Positions 8,544-15,294 of a DNA stretch of 64,000 nucleotides are shown here, in pieces. Under the pieces are notes generated by a model. That model saw only the letters and a list, made by a program, of their open reading frames with translations, searched no databases and was not told the origin of the DNA. This DNA is from Streptomyces pyxinae. GTDB lineage: Bacteria > Actinomycetota > Actinomycetes > Streptomycetales > Streptomycetaceae. Each line of letters starts with the position of its first letter. Position 1 is the stretch's first letter. The DNA is taken from contig NZ_JANUGQ010000002.1 of NCBI RefSeq assembly GCF_024756275.1, positions 248,001 to 312,000 of the forward strand. The letters run 5' to 3'. The position numbers were made by a program, and so were the translations under genes.

Positions 8544-8936
8544 TCAGACCCGGTCGATGTGCACGCTGGTGGACTTCACCCGGGCGGTGGCCCGCATGCC
8601 GACCTCAAGACCCAGCTCCTCGACGGCCTCCCGGGTCAGCAGGGAGACCAGGCGGTGCGGGCCGGCCTGGATCTCCACCTGCGCCGCCACATCGCCCAGC
8701 TTGACGGCGGTGACGATGCCCGGGAAGGCGTTGCGCGCGGAGGTGTACGGCTCCTCCTCGGCGCCGCTGCCCTGGGCGACCTCGACCGAGAAGGCCGCCA
8801 GGTCGCGGCCGTCGATGAGGCGGCGCCCGCTCTCGTCGCGATGGGTCGCGACCCGGCCGGCGTCCGCCCAGCGGCGCGCGGTGTCCGGGCTGACGCCGAG
8901 CAACCGGGCCGCCTGCCCGATGGTGTAGGACTGCAT
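8544..8936 (-). CDS. HTH-TOBE molybdate-responsive regulator
   Basis: A 130-residue protein joining a short MerR/excisionase-like helix-turn-helix (residues ~3-50: [20 protein letters not shown], then DGRDLAAF) to a TOBE/Mop domain (~68-130: [24 protein letters not shown] to [10 protein letters not shown]). TOBE domains of this kind bind molybdate, so it probably senses intracellular molybdate and controls modA-modBC just downstream. This is not the classical ModE, which has a LysR-type winged helix and two Mop repeats. A promoter at 8944-8972 suggests a leaderless mRNA starting at this ATG. Confidence 0.88.
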   Translation of the reverse strand: MQSYTIGQAARLLGVSPDTARRWADAGRVATHRDESGRRLIDGRDLAAFSVEVAQGSGAEEEPYTSARNAFPGIVTAVKLGDVAAQVEIQAGPHRLVSLLTREAVEELGLEVGMRATARVKSTSVHIDRV

Positions 8937-9287
8937 GTGCGTCACGGTAGGCGCCGGAACCTGGCATGTACAGCCGCTTTGGTGCTTCACGCGCCGCAGA
9001 TGCGAACCGCTTGGAGGAACCTCCAGGGCGGCTCGCTCCCGGAGGCCGGCAGATCGTCGTACCGGTGGAGCGTCCGGTCTCGCCGCCTCTCCTGCCCGGT
9101 CCCGGTGCGTCCCTCCGGGCCCCGCGGTCGGCCGCGCCTTCGGGCCCGCGGTGCGTCCCGCCTCCCCGGGCGCCACCCGTTCGCCCGTCCCCGGAGGGCG
9201 GCCGCCGGGGACCGCCGCCACGATCGGAGGGCGGTACGCCACCGCGACCGGGGCCCCGGGACGGACGGCGCGGAAGACGGGAGCGGG
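8937..9287. other. Divergent intergenic region between the molybdate regulator and photolyase genes
   Basis: Apart from the promoter at 8944-8972, this 350-base region is G+C-rich without recognisable genes. The photolyase gene must be transcribed from here, but I see no convincing promoter for it. GACGGGAGCGGG just before 9288 is its probable ribosome-binding site. Confidence 0.4.
8944..8972 (-). promoter_or_regulatory. Leaderless promoter of the HTH-TOBE gene
   Basis: Reading the minus strand, TGTACA (8972-8967) and TACCGT (8949-8944) are separated by 17 bases, and seven bases later comes the ATG. Transcription would start at or next to the start codon. The TGTACA is itself palindromic. 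Confidence 0.55.
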
Positions 9288-10796
9288 ATGTCCACTGCCA
9301 CGCACTGGCTCTTCGGTGATCAGCTCGGCCCGCACTTCCTCACCCCGGGTGACCCCGGGCCCGGCCCCGAGGCGCCGGTGCTGATGATCGAGGCACGGTC
9401 GGTCCTCCGGCGCCGCCGCTTCCACCGCGCCAAGGCACATCTCGTCCTGTCCGCCATGCGCCACCGCGCCGCCGAACTCGGCGACCGGGTCACCTACGTC
9501 CGGGCCGGCACCTACCGTGAGGGACTGGCCCGAGCGGTCGGGGACGCGCCGGTCACCGTCCACCACCCCACCTCCCGGGCCGCGCTGGCCCTGCTGCGCA
9601 CCCTGCCGCAGGTGACCGTCGGCCCGCCCCGCGGCTTCCTCGTCCCGCCGGCCGACTTCGCCGCCTGGGCGGACGGCCACGGCGGCGAGCGGCTGCGCCA
9701 GGAGGACTTCTACCACTGGACCCGGCGCGGCCACGACCTGCTGATGGACGGCGACCGGCCGGCCGGCGGGCAGTGGAACCTCGACCACGACAACCGCCGG
9801 CCGCCGCCGCGCGGGGCCGCCACGCTGGGCGTGCCGGAGCCGTACCGCCCCCGCGAGGACGAGATCGACGAACAGGTCCGCCACGACCTGGACCGGTGGG
9901 AACGGGACGGCGAGGTCTCCTTCGTCGGCCGGGACGGACCGCGCCGGTTCCCGGCCACCCGCGCCGAGGCGCTGCGCGCCCTCAAGCGGTTCGTCACCCA
10001 CCGGCTGGCCGGCTTCGGGCCGTACGAGGACGCCATGCTCGCCGCCGACCCGGTGATGAGCCACAGTCTGCTCTCCTCCTCGCTCAACCTGGGTCTGCTC
10101 GACCCCGCCGAGTGCGTCGAACGGGCCGAGGCCGCCTGGCGGGCCGGTGAGGCGCCGCTGAACAGCGTGGAGGGCTTCGTCCGGCAGATCGCGGGCTGGC
10201 GGGAGTACGTCTGGCAGCTCTACTGGTACTTCGGGGAGGAGTACCGCGGCTCCAACGCCCTGCGTCACACCGCGCCGCTGCCGGAGTGGTGGAACGAACT
10301 GGACCCGGAGGGCGTACGGGCCCGCTGCCTGGCCACCGTGCTCGCCCAGGTCCGGGACACCGGCTGGACGCACCACATCCCCCGGCTCATGATCCTGGGC
10401 AGTCACGCCCTCCAGCGCGGCTGGGACCCGCGTGCCGTCACGGACTGGTTCCACCGCTGCTTCGTGGACGGCTACGACTGGGTGATGCTGCCGAACGTCG
10501 TCGGCATGTCCCAGTACGCGGACGGCGGCCGGATGACCACCAAGCCGTACACCTCCGGCGGGGCGTATGTGAACCGGATGAGCGATCTCTGCGGGGCCTG
10601 TGCCTACGACCCCGGCCGGCGGGTGGGGGAGGGCGCCTGCCCCTACACCGCGGGCTACTGGGCCTTCATGGACCGCCACCGGAGGCGGCTGGAGCACAAC
10701 CCCCGGACAGGCAGGGCGGTGCGCGGGCTCGACCGGCTCACCGACCTGGAGGAACTGCGGCGCCAGGAGCGCGCCCGGGGCGACGGCCCGCCCTGA
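9288..10796 (+). CDS. Iron-sulfur cryptochrome/(6-4) photolyase-related protein (FeS-BCP, PhrB type)
   Basis: A 502-residue flavoprotein of the FeS-BCP group, whose best known member, Agrobacterium PhrB, repairs (6-4) photoproducts with blue light. The start MSTATHWLFGDQLG is typical of the N-terminal antenna-binding domain. The FAD-binding helical part includes EGFVRQIAGWREYVWQLYW and GWTHHIPRLMILGSHAL. Cys347, Cys435, Cys438 and Cys451 have exactly the spacing of the four [4Fe-4S] ligands in PhrB (as I recall, 350, 438, 441, 454). The start is set by a GGGAG just upstream. It is not part of an obvious operon. Confidence 0.93.
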   Translation: MSTATHWLFGDQLGPHFLTPGDPGPGPEAPVLMIEARSVLRRRRFHRAKAHLVLSAMRHRAAELGDRVTYVRAGTYREGLARAVGDAPVTVHHPTSRAALALLRTLPQVTVGPPRGFLVPPADFAAWADGHGGERLRQEDFYHWTRRGHDLLMDGDRPAGGQWNLDHDNRRPPPRGAATLGVPEPYRPREDEIDEQVRHDLDRWERDGEVSFVGRDGPRRFPATRAEALRALKRFVTHRLAGFGPYEDAMLAADPVMSHSLLSSSLNLGLLDPAECVERAEAAWRAGEAPLNSVEGFVRQIAGWREYVWQLYWYFGEEYRGSNALRHTAPLPEWWNELDPEGVRARCLATVLAQVRDTGWTHHIPRLMILGSHALQRGWDPRAVTDWFHRCFVDGYDWVMLPNVVGMSQYADGGRMTTKPYTSGGAYVNRMSDLCGACAYDPGRRVGEGACPYTAGYWAFMDRHRRRLEHNPRTGRAVRGLDRLTDLEELRRQERARGDGPP

Positions 10797-10942
10797 GCCC
10801 CTCCCGGGGCGAGCCGGAGCCGGGCCGGGGGCGGGCGGCGGGGCCGTACCAGGTCACCCACACGAGCGGCGCACACGTCACGCTTGACACTCAGAATGAT
10901 GAAACGACCGGGAATCCGCAGGGAGCCCGCCGAACACGCCTG

Positions 10943-10948
10943 TATACA
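10943..10948 (+). promoter_or_regulatory. Possible -10 box of a leaderless transcript
   Basis: TATACA inside TGTATACAT lies six bases before the GTG of the hydrolase gene, the usual distance for a leaderless mRNA. No good -35 is found 17-18 bases upstream; a TTGACA at 10884-10889 is too far away to pair with it. Confidence 0.4.
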
Positions 10949-10954
10949 TGCGGG

Positions 10955-11869
10955 GTGACTCCTCGTAGTGAAACCCGGGCGCCCGGACGGCCCACGCTGA
11001 CGCTCGAAGAACAGCTGATCTTCCGGGGGTACCGGTTCGTCGTCCGCACGGCGAGCGCGGACGCCTCCGCCACCGAAACCGTCGTCATCCTGGGCGGCTC
11101 CTCGCAGGACCGGTTCTCCTGGCTGCGCTACGAGCGCCCGCTCCTGCCGTACGCCGACGTACTCACCGTCGAACTCCCCGGGTACGGCGACGCCGACCCC
11201 CTTCCGGTGGAGTACGGGATGGACTTCCTCAGCGACGCCGTCGCCCACGCCGTGGACACCCTGGAACTGGGGCGGGTCAATCTCTTCGGCACCTGCTTCG
11301 GCGCCGCCGTGGCGCTCCGCCTCACCCAGCGCCGTCCGGAACTGGTGGCCCGGCTGCTGCTGGGCGCGACCGCCACCGGCATCTCCCCGGAGTACGTCGT
11401 CGCCGCCACCCGGTGGCGCCGGCTGGTGGACGAGCGGGCGCTGGAGGAGCTGGCCCGGGACATGGTGGGGGAGTTCATGGCCCCGGCGGAGCACGGCACC
11501 GTGCGGCGCCGGACCGCCGTGGCGCGGCTGATGCGGCAGCGTTTCGCCGCGCTGACGGAGCGGCAGCTCGCCATGGACATCGCCCACCACGAGCGCCTGC
11601 TCTCCCACCCGTGGAGCCTTCCCGAGCCGGGGGTGGACGTGCCGCTGCTGGTCTTCACGGGCGAGTACGACACACTCACACCACCCGTCGAGGGCCGGCG
11701 GGTGGCGGAGCGCCTGGGAGGCCGCTTCACCACCGTCCGCGAGTCGGACCACCTGGTGCCGGTCGAGCGGGACACCGACACCGCCGATCTGATGGCCCGC
11801 TTCTTCACCGACCGGCCGCTGGACGGGCTGCCCTACCTCAACCCGGTGGAGCGCTTCGGCCGTTCCTGA
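10955..11869 (+). CDS. Alpha/beta-fold hydrolase with Cys in the nucleophile elbow
   Basis: A 304-residue alpha/beta hydrolase. Recognisable features are the oxyanion region TVVILGGSSQDRFSW, strand VLTVELPGYGDADP, the nucleophile elbow LFGTCFGAAVAL with Cys114 in place of the usual serine, the acid in FTGEYDTLTPP and the histidine in ESDHLVPV. A catalytic Cys-Asp-His triad is therefore likely, as in dienelactone hydrolases, although this sequence is otherwise closer to general hydrolases. The gene is monocistronic, starts at GTG without a ribosome-binding site (likely leaderless) and converges on the dioxygenase gene 16 bases later. Substrate unknown. Confidence 0.8.
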   Translation: MTPRSETRAPGRPTLTLEEQLIFRGYRFVVRTASADASATETVVILGGSSQDRFSWLRYERPLLPYADVLTVELPGYGDADPLPVEYGMDFLSDAVAHAVDTLELGRVNLFGTCFGAAVALRLTQRRPELVARLLLGATATGISPEYVVAATRWRRLVDERALEELARDMVGEFMAPAEHGTVRRRTAVARLMRQRFAALTERQLAMDIAHHERLLSHPWSLPEPGVDVPLLVFTGEYDTLTPPVEGRRVAERLGGRFTTVRESDHLVPVERDTDTADLMARFFTDRPLDGLPYLNPVERFGRS

Positions 11870-11885
11870 GGTGACGGCCGGAGGC

Positions 11886-12923
11886 TCAGCCGGCGGTCGT
11901 CGCTCCCGAGGCGGGGCCGAACGCCGGCTCGGGAACCGACCCGGGGGAGAGCAGCACCGAGGAACGGCCGTCGGTGCCGACCGGCACGTCCCCGTCGACG
12001 GTCACCCGGCGGAGCCTGCGGTCGTGGTCGCCGGAGTCGTCCACACCGTAGTGCTGAGTGGCGCGGTTGTCCCAGATGGCGACGTCGCCCACCTCCCACT
12101 GCCAGCGCACGGTGTTCTCCGGCCGCTCGACGTGGGCCTGGAACAGCTCCAGCAGCCGGCGCGAGTCCTGGCCGGTGAGCCCGGCGATGCGCTGGACGAA
12201 GTTGCCGAGCAGCAGGGCCCGTTCACCGGTCTCCGGATGCACCCGCACCACCGGGTGCTCGGTCCGGAAGGTGGTGGAGGTGAACACCTCCCGGTACTGG
12301 GCGAGCCGTTCGGGCAGCACGTCCGGGCGCAGGGCGACATAGTCGTAGTCGTTGGAGTGCACGGCGCGCAGCCCGTCGGCGAGCCGCTGGAGCGGTTCCG
12401 GCAGGTGCTCGTAGGCGGTGGCGGTGTTGGCCCAGAGGGTGTTGCCGCCGTAGGGCGGGACGACCACCGCGCGGAGGATGGAGAAGGCCGGGTAGGCCGG
12501 GACGAAGGTGACATCGGTGTGCCACTGGTTGGCGCGGCCGCCGTGGTCCGAATCGATGCCGAGCGAGTAACGCCCGTCGGCGGAGGGCACGGTGGGGTGG
12601 GCGACCGGAGCGCCGAGCAGCCGGCCGAACTCCTCGTGGCTCTCCTCGTCCAGGTGGTCCTGGCCCCGGAAGAACACCACCTTGTGGGCGAGGAGCGCGG
12701 CGCGGACGGCGGCGACCGTCGCGGGCGGCAGCTCGCCGCCGAGACGGACCCCCGAGATGACGGCGCCGATGCGCCCGCCCAGCCTGCGCACGGCGAGGGG
12801 CGCGGCCGGGGCGGCACGGCCCGCGCTCGCGGCGGCGGTGCCGGTGCTGAGATCCGGGGTGGCGGACTCGTCGGTGGTGGGGTTCTCGGTGGTGGTGGCC
12901 GGGTGGGGAGTGACGGTTGCCAT
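11886..12923 (-). CDS. TauD/TfdA-family 2-oxoglutarate dioxygenase, alkylsulfatase (AtsK)-like
   Basis: A 345-residue Fe(II)/2-oxoglutarate enzyme. After a ~40-residue Ala/Thr-rich extension, the domain runs from [14 protein letters not shown] through [19 protein letters not shown] to a distal RRLRRVTV. The metal ligands are His and Asp in [10 protein letters not shown] (near residue 134) and His in NRATQHYGV (near 291). The [17 protein letters not shown] context resembles AtsK sulfate-ester dioxygenases more than taurine dioxygenase. AtsK cleaves alkyl sulfates to aldehyde and sulfate. The arylsulfatase, importer and SfnB-like genes nearby support a sulfur-scavenging role. AAAGGTG precedes the ATG, with a 9-bp triplicate repeat just upstream and a palindromic operator about 150 bases upstream. 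Confidence 0.87.
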   Translation of the reverse strand: MATVTPHPATTTENPTTDESATPDLSTGTAAASAGRAAPAAPLAVRRLGGRIGAVISGVRLGGELPPATVAAVRAALLAHKVVFFRGQDHLDEESHEEFGRLLGAPVAHPTVPSADGRYSLGIDSDHGGRANQWHTDVTFVPAYPAFSILRAVVVPPYGGNTLWANTATAYEHLPEPLQRLADGLRAVHSNDYDYVALRPDVLPERLAQYREVFTSTTFRTEHPVVRVHPETGERALLLGNFVQRIAGLTGQDSRRLLELFQAHVERPENTVRWQWEVGDVAIWDNRATQHYGVDDSGDHDRRLRRVTVDGDVPVGTDGRSSVLLSPGSVPEPAFGPASGATTAG

Positions 12924-12942
12924 GAGGGAACACCTTTCTCTG

Positions 12943-12978
12943 CTGTCCGGGCTGTCCGGGCTGTCCGGGCTGAACGGG
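12943..12978. repeat. Short tandem repeat in the dioxygenase leader
   Basis: Three exact copies of CTGTCCGGG (12943, 12952, 12961) and a fourth variant CTGAACGGG lie 20-55 bases upstream of the dioxygenase ATG, in its untranslated leader. Confidence 0.85.
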
Positions 12979-13061
12979 TCGGCTTCTCCGGTTCCTCTCG
13001 GGTCTTCCCCGGTCCGGGCCCTTTGGGTCCCGCCGGTGGCCTTCGGCGCCTTCTTCGGCGC

Positions 13062-13086
13062 TGTTCATTCCGCAGCGGAAGAAATA
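13062..13086. promoter_or_regulatory. Palindromic operator 1 of the sulfur island
   Basis: The core TTCCGCAGCGGAA (13068-13080) is a perfect inverted repeat around a central A at 13074, flanked on the right by GAAATA. It shares the core and right flank with operator 2 at 15075-15099. It lies between the dioxygenase gene (minus) and the ROK regulator gene (plus), so it could control either or both. Confidence 0.65.
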
Positions 13087-13525
13087 GGGTGCGGATGGCC
13101 GTCGTCCGGAGGGCGCGACAGGGGAGAGGGGGCGAAGCCGTGACACGGGCACGGGCGTCGTCGTCGGGAGTCACCCCGGCCGGGCGGCATCGGTGCGGGG
13201 CCGGGGATGACCGGGAGCGTGGCAGAGCCCCGGACGGGACGTCAAGGGCCGTGCCGGGCGGGCTCCTGGGGCGCGGATCCGGTCGTCCGCCGCCTTCCGC
13301 CGTCCCGCTCGGTGTTCCTCGCACCCGGGATGAGCTGGGACTTCGCCCGGCGCTCCGGTCCGGTGACGCGGCCGGGCGGCGACACGGAGCCCGGTGCGGT
13401 CCGGTGGCCGGAGCGCCGGGCAATTCATCGCCCCGCAATACTGCTGTCGATACGGCGGCCCTGCCGCACCGGCCCCGGCTCCCGGAACCCGTGGCCCGCG
13501 GCGAACGGAAGGAAACGCCCGGACC

Positions 13526-14731
13526 ATGACACTCGCCCCGGCCGGCCCGCGGATGACGGGAGACGGACGACGTGACGCCAACGCGGCGCTGGTGCTGCGC
13601 ACGGTGCTCGACCACGGACCGGTCACCCGGGGCGGCGTCGTCCGCCATTCGGGCCTCAGCGCGGCGGCGGTCTCCCGGCAGTCCGCCGCCCTCATCGGCA
13701 CCGGCCTGGTCCGCGAGCTGCCCGAGCCGATGGCGGCCGGGGGAGTGGGCCGCCCCAGCTTCCCGCTGGACCTGCACACCGGGGCGGTCGGCGGCCCGGT
13801 GGCCGGCGGAGTGCACATCGGCGTTCCGGCCTCCACCTTCGGCCTGCTCGATCTGCGCGGGCGGGTGCTCGCCCGGCGGCTGTTCCGGCACGACGGGATC
13901 GGTCCCGGCGAACTCCCCGGCGCGGTGGGCCGGGCGCTCGCCCGCTTCCTCGCCGGCGCCACCGGGACGCGCCCGCTCCTGGGAGTGGGCGCGGCGGTCG
14001 GCGGCTGGGTGCGGCCCGAGGACGGGGTGGTGGTGCGCCATGACGCGCTCGGCTGGCGGAACCGGCCGCTGGGCGCGGAACTCTCGCGGCATCTGGGCGT
14101 GGCGGTACGGCTCGACAACCACGCCCGCACGGTGGCCCAGTCGGAGATCCTGTTCGGCGCGCCGTCCGCCCGCCGCAGCCTGGTCCATCTGTTCGTCGGC
14201 AATGTGGTGGACGCGGCGGTCGGCATCGCCGGTGTCATCCACCAGGGGCCCGGCGCGGCCGCCGGTGATGTGGCGCATCTGCCGGTACCCGACTCCACCG
14301 CGCCCTGCCCGTGCGGGCGGACCGGCTGTCTGGAGGCCACCGCGTCGGACATGGCGCTCGGCCGGGTGGCGGTACGGCGCGGCATCGTGCCCGAACCCTC
14401 CACGGCACTGCTGGTGGACGCGGCGGCGGCCGGCGATCGCCGGGCGGACCGGCTGCTGCGGGAACGGGCCCGCGCGGTCGGCCGGGCGGCGGCCCTGCTG
14501 CTCGATGTGCTCAACCCTGAACTGGTGGTGGTCACCGAGCAGTCGAGTGTGCTCAACGCCGACTATCTGGAAGAGATCCGGGGCGCGGCGGTGGATCTCT
14601 CGCATGTCTGCGACGACCCGGAGCGGATCGTCGGTCCACATGCCGGACCGGCCGTGCTGCCGGTGGCGGCGGGCACCGCGCTGCTGAATCCGCTGTTCAA
14701 GGACCCCTTGGGGACACGTGAAGGCCGGTGA
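13526..14731 (+). CDS. ROK-family transcriptional regulator
   Basis: A 401-residue NagC/XylR-type ROK protein. Residues ~13-70 form a winged helix (ANAALVLRTVLDHGPVTRGG and GLSAAAVSRQSAALIGTGLV). The sugar-kinase-like domain follows, with the zinc motif CPCGRTGCLE at Cys261, Cys263 and Cys268. The phosphate-binding and catalytic residues are atypical (LDNHARTVAQSEILFG where kinases have DND), consistent with a regulator. It lies between the dioxygenase and importer operons, next to two copies of a palindrome, so it is the best candidate to bind them. A second ATG at codon 10 is possible. The effector is unknown; ROK proteins usually sense sugars or their phosphates. Confidence 0.88.
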   Translation: MTLAPAGPRMTGDGRRDANAALVLRTVLDHGPVTRGGVVRHSGLSAAAVSRQSAALIGTGLVRELPEPMAAGGVGRPSFPLDLHTGAVGGPVAGGVHIGVPASTFGLLDLRGRVLARRLFRHDGIGPGELPGAVGRALARFLAGATGTRPLLGVGAAVGGWVRPEDGVVVRHDALGWRNRPLGAELSRHLGVAVRLDNHARTVAQSEILFGAPSARRSLVHLFVGNVVDAAVGIAGVIHQGPGAAAGDVAHLPVPDSTAPCPCGRTGCLEATASDMALGRVAVRRGIVPEPSTALLVDAAAAGDRRADRLLRERARAVGRAAALLLDVLNPELVVVTEQSSVLNADYLEEIRGAAVDLSHVCDDPERIVGPHAGPAVLPVAAGTALLNPLFKDPLGTREGR

Positions 14732-14780
14732 TCGGCTCTGTACCCGCATCTGACGTGGCGTCAGTTTTGAGACGGCTCGG

Positions 14781-14810
14781 TTGACCTCCCGCGCCGCGCG
14801 CTGTCATTCT
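14781..14810 (+). promoter_or_regulatory. Promoter of the leader peptide/importer operon
   Basis: TTGACC (14781-14786), an 18-base spacer and CATTCT (14805-14810) precede a GTG at 14817 by six bases. The transcript would begin at or near that GTG, which is in frame with the leader peptide ATG at 14829. Confidence 0.55.
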
Positions 14811-14828
14811 GCTCGCGTGAATCCGGAC

Positions 14829-14900
14829 ATGCGCCTCGTCTCCCGCAGGCACGTCGACCTCTGTCGGCAGGCCAGTGCGGTCTGTGCCGTCCGCCACTGA
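14829..14900 (+). CDS. Short Cys-containing leader peptide of a sulfur-responsive operon
   Basis: A 23-codon frame beginning MRLVSRRHVDLCRQASAVC and ending AVRH before TGA. A GTG four codons upstream (14817) may be the actual leaderless start. Short peptides with a HVDLCR-x-x-S-x-x-C core occur upstream of sulfur-metabolism genes in many actinomycetes, and I recall them being annotated as putative leader peptides. The two Cys codons (residues 12 and 19) suggest that ribosome progress reports the cysteine supply. It lies 394 bases upstream of the importer's binding-protein gene, behind a good promoter. Cis-regulatory function is inferred; the motif is seen directly. Confidence 0.8.
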   Translation: MRLVSRRHVDLCRQASAVCAVRH

Positions 14901-15074
14901 TTCCCTCTTCTCCTCCCGCCGTTCCGTGCCCGGCAGTTCCGCCCACCGTCCGTTCCGGAAGGTGACCGGCCGGGCGCGGAGGCCGCTTCCCCGGTGAGAC
15001 CGCCGTTCTGGACGGCCGGAGGCTGAGCGCGCCCCACCGCCCCCTGTCCGTCCGGTGGGGCCGGCTCCGGCGGG

Positions 15075-15099
15075 TATTTCTGCCGCAGCGGAAGTAATA
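15075..15099. promoter_or_regulatory. Palindromic operator 2 of the sulfur island
   Basis: Left arm TATTTCT-G-CCGC, central A at 15087, right arm GCGG-A-AGTAATA. The arms pair at ten of twelve positions. The CCGCAGCGGAAG core is identical to operator 1 and both have an A/T-rich outer flank. NagC/XylR-type ROK operators have such A/T-rich outer arms around a C/G-rich centre. It sits in the leader of the importer operon, between the leader peptide and the binding-protein gene, and so could act as a roadblock or serve a second promoter. Confidence 0.65.
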
Positions 15100-15294
15100 A
15101 GCGCGGGTCGTCGACCCCCCGCCGTGTCCAGGGGCTCGTGCCGCGCCGTCTCCGGGGCGCTCCCCAGCCGCTTGTGCCGAGCCCCCGAGGCGACGGCACC
15201 TCCGCCGACCGCCCGAGCCGCCCGCCCGGCCCCGTACACCCCCGGCCCTCCCACCTCTCGCGCTCCACACCCGCCCGCCACAGACAGGCTTCCG

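Larger units (their letters stand above)
12924..13525. other. Divergent regulatory region of dioxygenase and ROK genes
   Basis: Six hundred bases without a gene separate the divergent dioxygenase and ROK starts. It contains the 9-bp tandem repeats, palindromic operator 1, and AAGGAAACGCCC before the ROK start. Promoter boxes could not be assigned with confidence on either strand. The length is unusual for such compact DNA and suggests long leaders or further control elements. Confidence 0.5.
14732..15294. other. Long leader region of the importer operon
   Basis: This region holds the promoter at 14781-14810, the leader peptide (14829-14900), a small hairpin GCCGT-TCTGG-ACGGC near 14990-15020, and operator 2 (15075-15099). 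The last ~195 bases before 15295 are C-rich with no gene seen. Confidence 0.55.

Noticed and set aside
8544..10697. 717-codon frame reading through the photolyase region into the molybdate regulator
   Set aside because: Only its last 130 residues form domains; the rest is antisense to the photolyase.
12002..14749. 915-codon minus-strand open frame across the dioxygenase and ROK genes
   Set aside because: It is antisense to the ROK gene and out of frame with the dioxygenase. The product is an Arg/Pro-rich shadow without domains, while the genes in the other frames have full motifs.
15055..15294. 80-codon N-terminal extension of the importer's binding protein
   Set aside because: It would run through operator 2 and place the signal peptide far inside. 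The ATG at 15295 gives a normal lipoprotein.
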